Shown here: piece after piece, positions 62,919 through 64,000 of the stretch
How the letters are laid out: each line of letters begins with the position of its first letter
Numbering within the stretch: the first letter of the stretch is position 1
NCBI RefSeq assembly: GCF_002276045.1
Contig: NZ_NQMR01000035.1
Coordinates: forward strand, 1 to 64,000
Length of the DNA: 64,000 bases
Direction: 5' to 3'
Source of the DNA: Pseudoalteromonas sp. NBT06-2
GTDB lineage: Bacteria > Pseudomonadota > Gammaproteobacteria > Enterobacterales > Alteromonadaceae
Notes under the pieces: generated by a model
Told to the model about the DNA's origin: nothing
Database searches by the model: none
Seen by the model: the letters and a program-made list of their open reading frames with translations, nothing else
Program-made: the position numbers and the translations under genes

Positions 62919-64000
62919 CTTCGGTCAACCACGCTTTAACTACTTGAGAGGATAATTCAGGTTCATTTGCAACTAGCGCTCTAACAGCTTTCAATAAGTC
63001 TTCATCACCATGTAAATCAGGTAATTGTAAAGTACCGTCTGGTGCAAAACCGACTGCCGATTCATCAAACTCTTGGGATAACATATCTATTGTACTATCA
63101 CCTAAATCAACACCTGAGCTTAAAGAGTCTTCATCATATTCTTCGAGTGTATCATCAGGGTTAATTAGTTTCTTCAACATCGGGCGAACAACAGCTAAAA
63201 TCAATACAATAATTACAATTGCACCTAGGGCTAAGCGAATCACTTTAATAAACCAAGGTTGTTCCCATATAGGTAACTCAACTACTTCAGATGTCGCTGC
63301 TTTTACAAATGGCACAGTAACAACTTCTAAAACATCTCCGCGCTGCATGTTAAAGCCAACTCCACCTTGTAGTAAACGACGAATATTAGCTAACTCTTGT
63401 TGAGTACGTGGTACTTCTGATGTTGCTCCTTCAGCATTGGTTGTTGACTTATAATCAATTGCAACTGCTACGCTTATTCTACGTATTACTCCTGTTTGCT
63501 GTCTTTTATGAGATATCGTTGTATCTAGCTCATAATTACGTGTTGCTTCTTTATGATTTCGACTCGGAGCACTTGTATTCGCATTTCCCCCAACTGCTTT
63601 TTCAGGTATATCAGAGTTAACAGGCGGTTGATTAGACAAAGCACCCGGTATACCTACCGCTAATCCTCCTATATTATTCTCTTCTATTGTCATTTCACTG
63701 CGAATTGCAGGTAAATCAGGATTAAAGCGCTTTTGCGTTTCTTCAGTTGAGCTAAAATCCATCATTAAATCAACTTGAGCTGTGTAACTGCCGAGCCCTA
63801 CAACTGGAATAAGAATAGTATCGATTTTTTCTAAATATGCTTGTTCTCTCTTAACTTCAATATCATATTCTTTACGAGAACGTGCTGATAATGAACTTTG
63901 AGAACCCGAATTTAATAATCGCCCATTCTGATCTGTTACCGTCACTCTAGATGGTTCTAAACCTTGTACTGCTGATGCAATAATATCAACGATTGCATTA
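62911..64000 (-). CDS. fliF: FliF, MS-ring protein (5' part outside window)
   Basis: This is the inner-membrane MS ring, cut by the right window edge; 363 codons are visible. The reading frame continues beyond the GTG at 63945: residues before it read VDIIASAVQGLEPSRVTVTD, a FliF ring-domain signature. The C-terminal part has the second membrane segment (LALGAIVIIVLILAVVRPML), and the end VRALVANEPELSSQVVKAWL is the FliG-binding helix. The N-terminal membrane segment and first ring domains are missing from view. Confidence 0.95.
   Translation of the reverse strand, partial: NAIVDIIASAVQGLEPSRVTVTDQNGRLLNSGSQSSLSARSRKEYDIEVKREQAYLEKIDTILIPVVGLGSYTAQVDLMMDFSSTEETQKRFNPDLPAIRSEMTIEENNIGGLAVGIPGALSNQPPVNSDIPEKAVGGNANTSAPSRNHKEATRNYELDTTISHKRQQTGVIRRISVAVAIDYKSTTNAEGATSEVPRTQQELANIRRLLQGGVGFNMQRGDVLEVVTVPFVKAATSEVVELPIWEQPWFIKVIRLALGAIVIIVLILAVVRPMLKKLINPDDTLEEYDEDSLSSGVDLGDSTIDMLSQEFDESAVGFAPDGTLQLPDLHGDEDLLKAVRALVANEPELSSQVVKAWLTEDD

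Overview
The window is AT-rich chromosomal DNA from a motile, Gram-negative gammaproteobacterium. The gene content and order point to marine Alteromonadales (Colwellia, Thalassotalea or Pseudoalteromonas-like): a polar-type flagellar/chemotaxis cluster with FlhF/FlhG, ParC/ParP and MotC/MotD, sigma-54-type promoters, a System I cytochrome c maturation operon, and serB back to back with a ytjB-like gene. The genus is inferred. I see no rRNA, tRNA or CRISPR array.

Positions 1-4.2 kb are a detoxification patch: a glutathione transferase divergent from a TetR regulator across a perfect operator palindrome, then an arsR / GAPDH-like / arsJ operon, the set known to make and export an organoarsenical sugar phosphate. 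Positions 4.2-6.1 kb hold glnK-amtB with a sigma-54-like promoter and a perfect NtrC-type site upstream. Positions 6.2-9.8 kb hold an unusual run of three LytS-type histidine kinase paralogues, two of them degenerate in different ways, followed by one LytTR response regulator. Positions 10-22.2 kb are mostly housekeeping: S10 peptidase, 5-formyl-THF cyclo-ligase, rpiA, serA, an unknown exported protein, a large two-domain PilZ protein, serB/ytjB, tatD and pdxH.

Positions 22.2-23.7 kb are a scar: an exbD gene with a one-base frameshift in a poly-A run and no exbB in view, next to a decayed group II intron whose domain V carries disabling changes. A short palindromic sequence lies directly behind the putP terminator, and part of it recurs behind the terminator at the left window edge. 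putP, an EAL-HDOD signalling protein and mlaA follow.

Positions 26.7-34.7 kb (minus strand) are mlaA and the complete ccmABCDEFGHI operon for c-type cytochrome assembly. Positions 35-37.5 kb (plus strand) hold a detached pair, a second FliK-like protein and an FlhB C-domain-like protein. From 37.6 kb to the right edge everything runs on the minus strand. In transcription order this is fliF (cut by the window edge), fliGHIJ, fliKLMNOPQR, flhB, flhA, flhF, flhG, fliA, cheY, cheZ, cheA, cheB, motC, motD, parC, parP, cheW and a DUF2802 protein. Together these build the MS ring, switch, export gate, export ATPase, number/placement control, sigma-28, and the chemotaxis core with polar localisation factors. 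Sigma-54-like promoters precede flhA and fliK, splitting the cluster into sub-operons.
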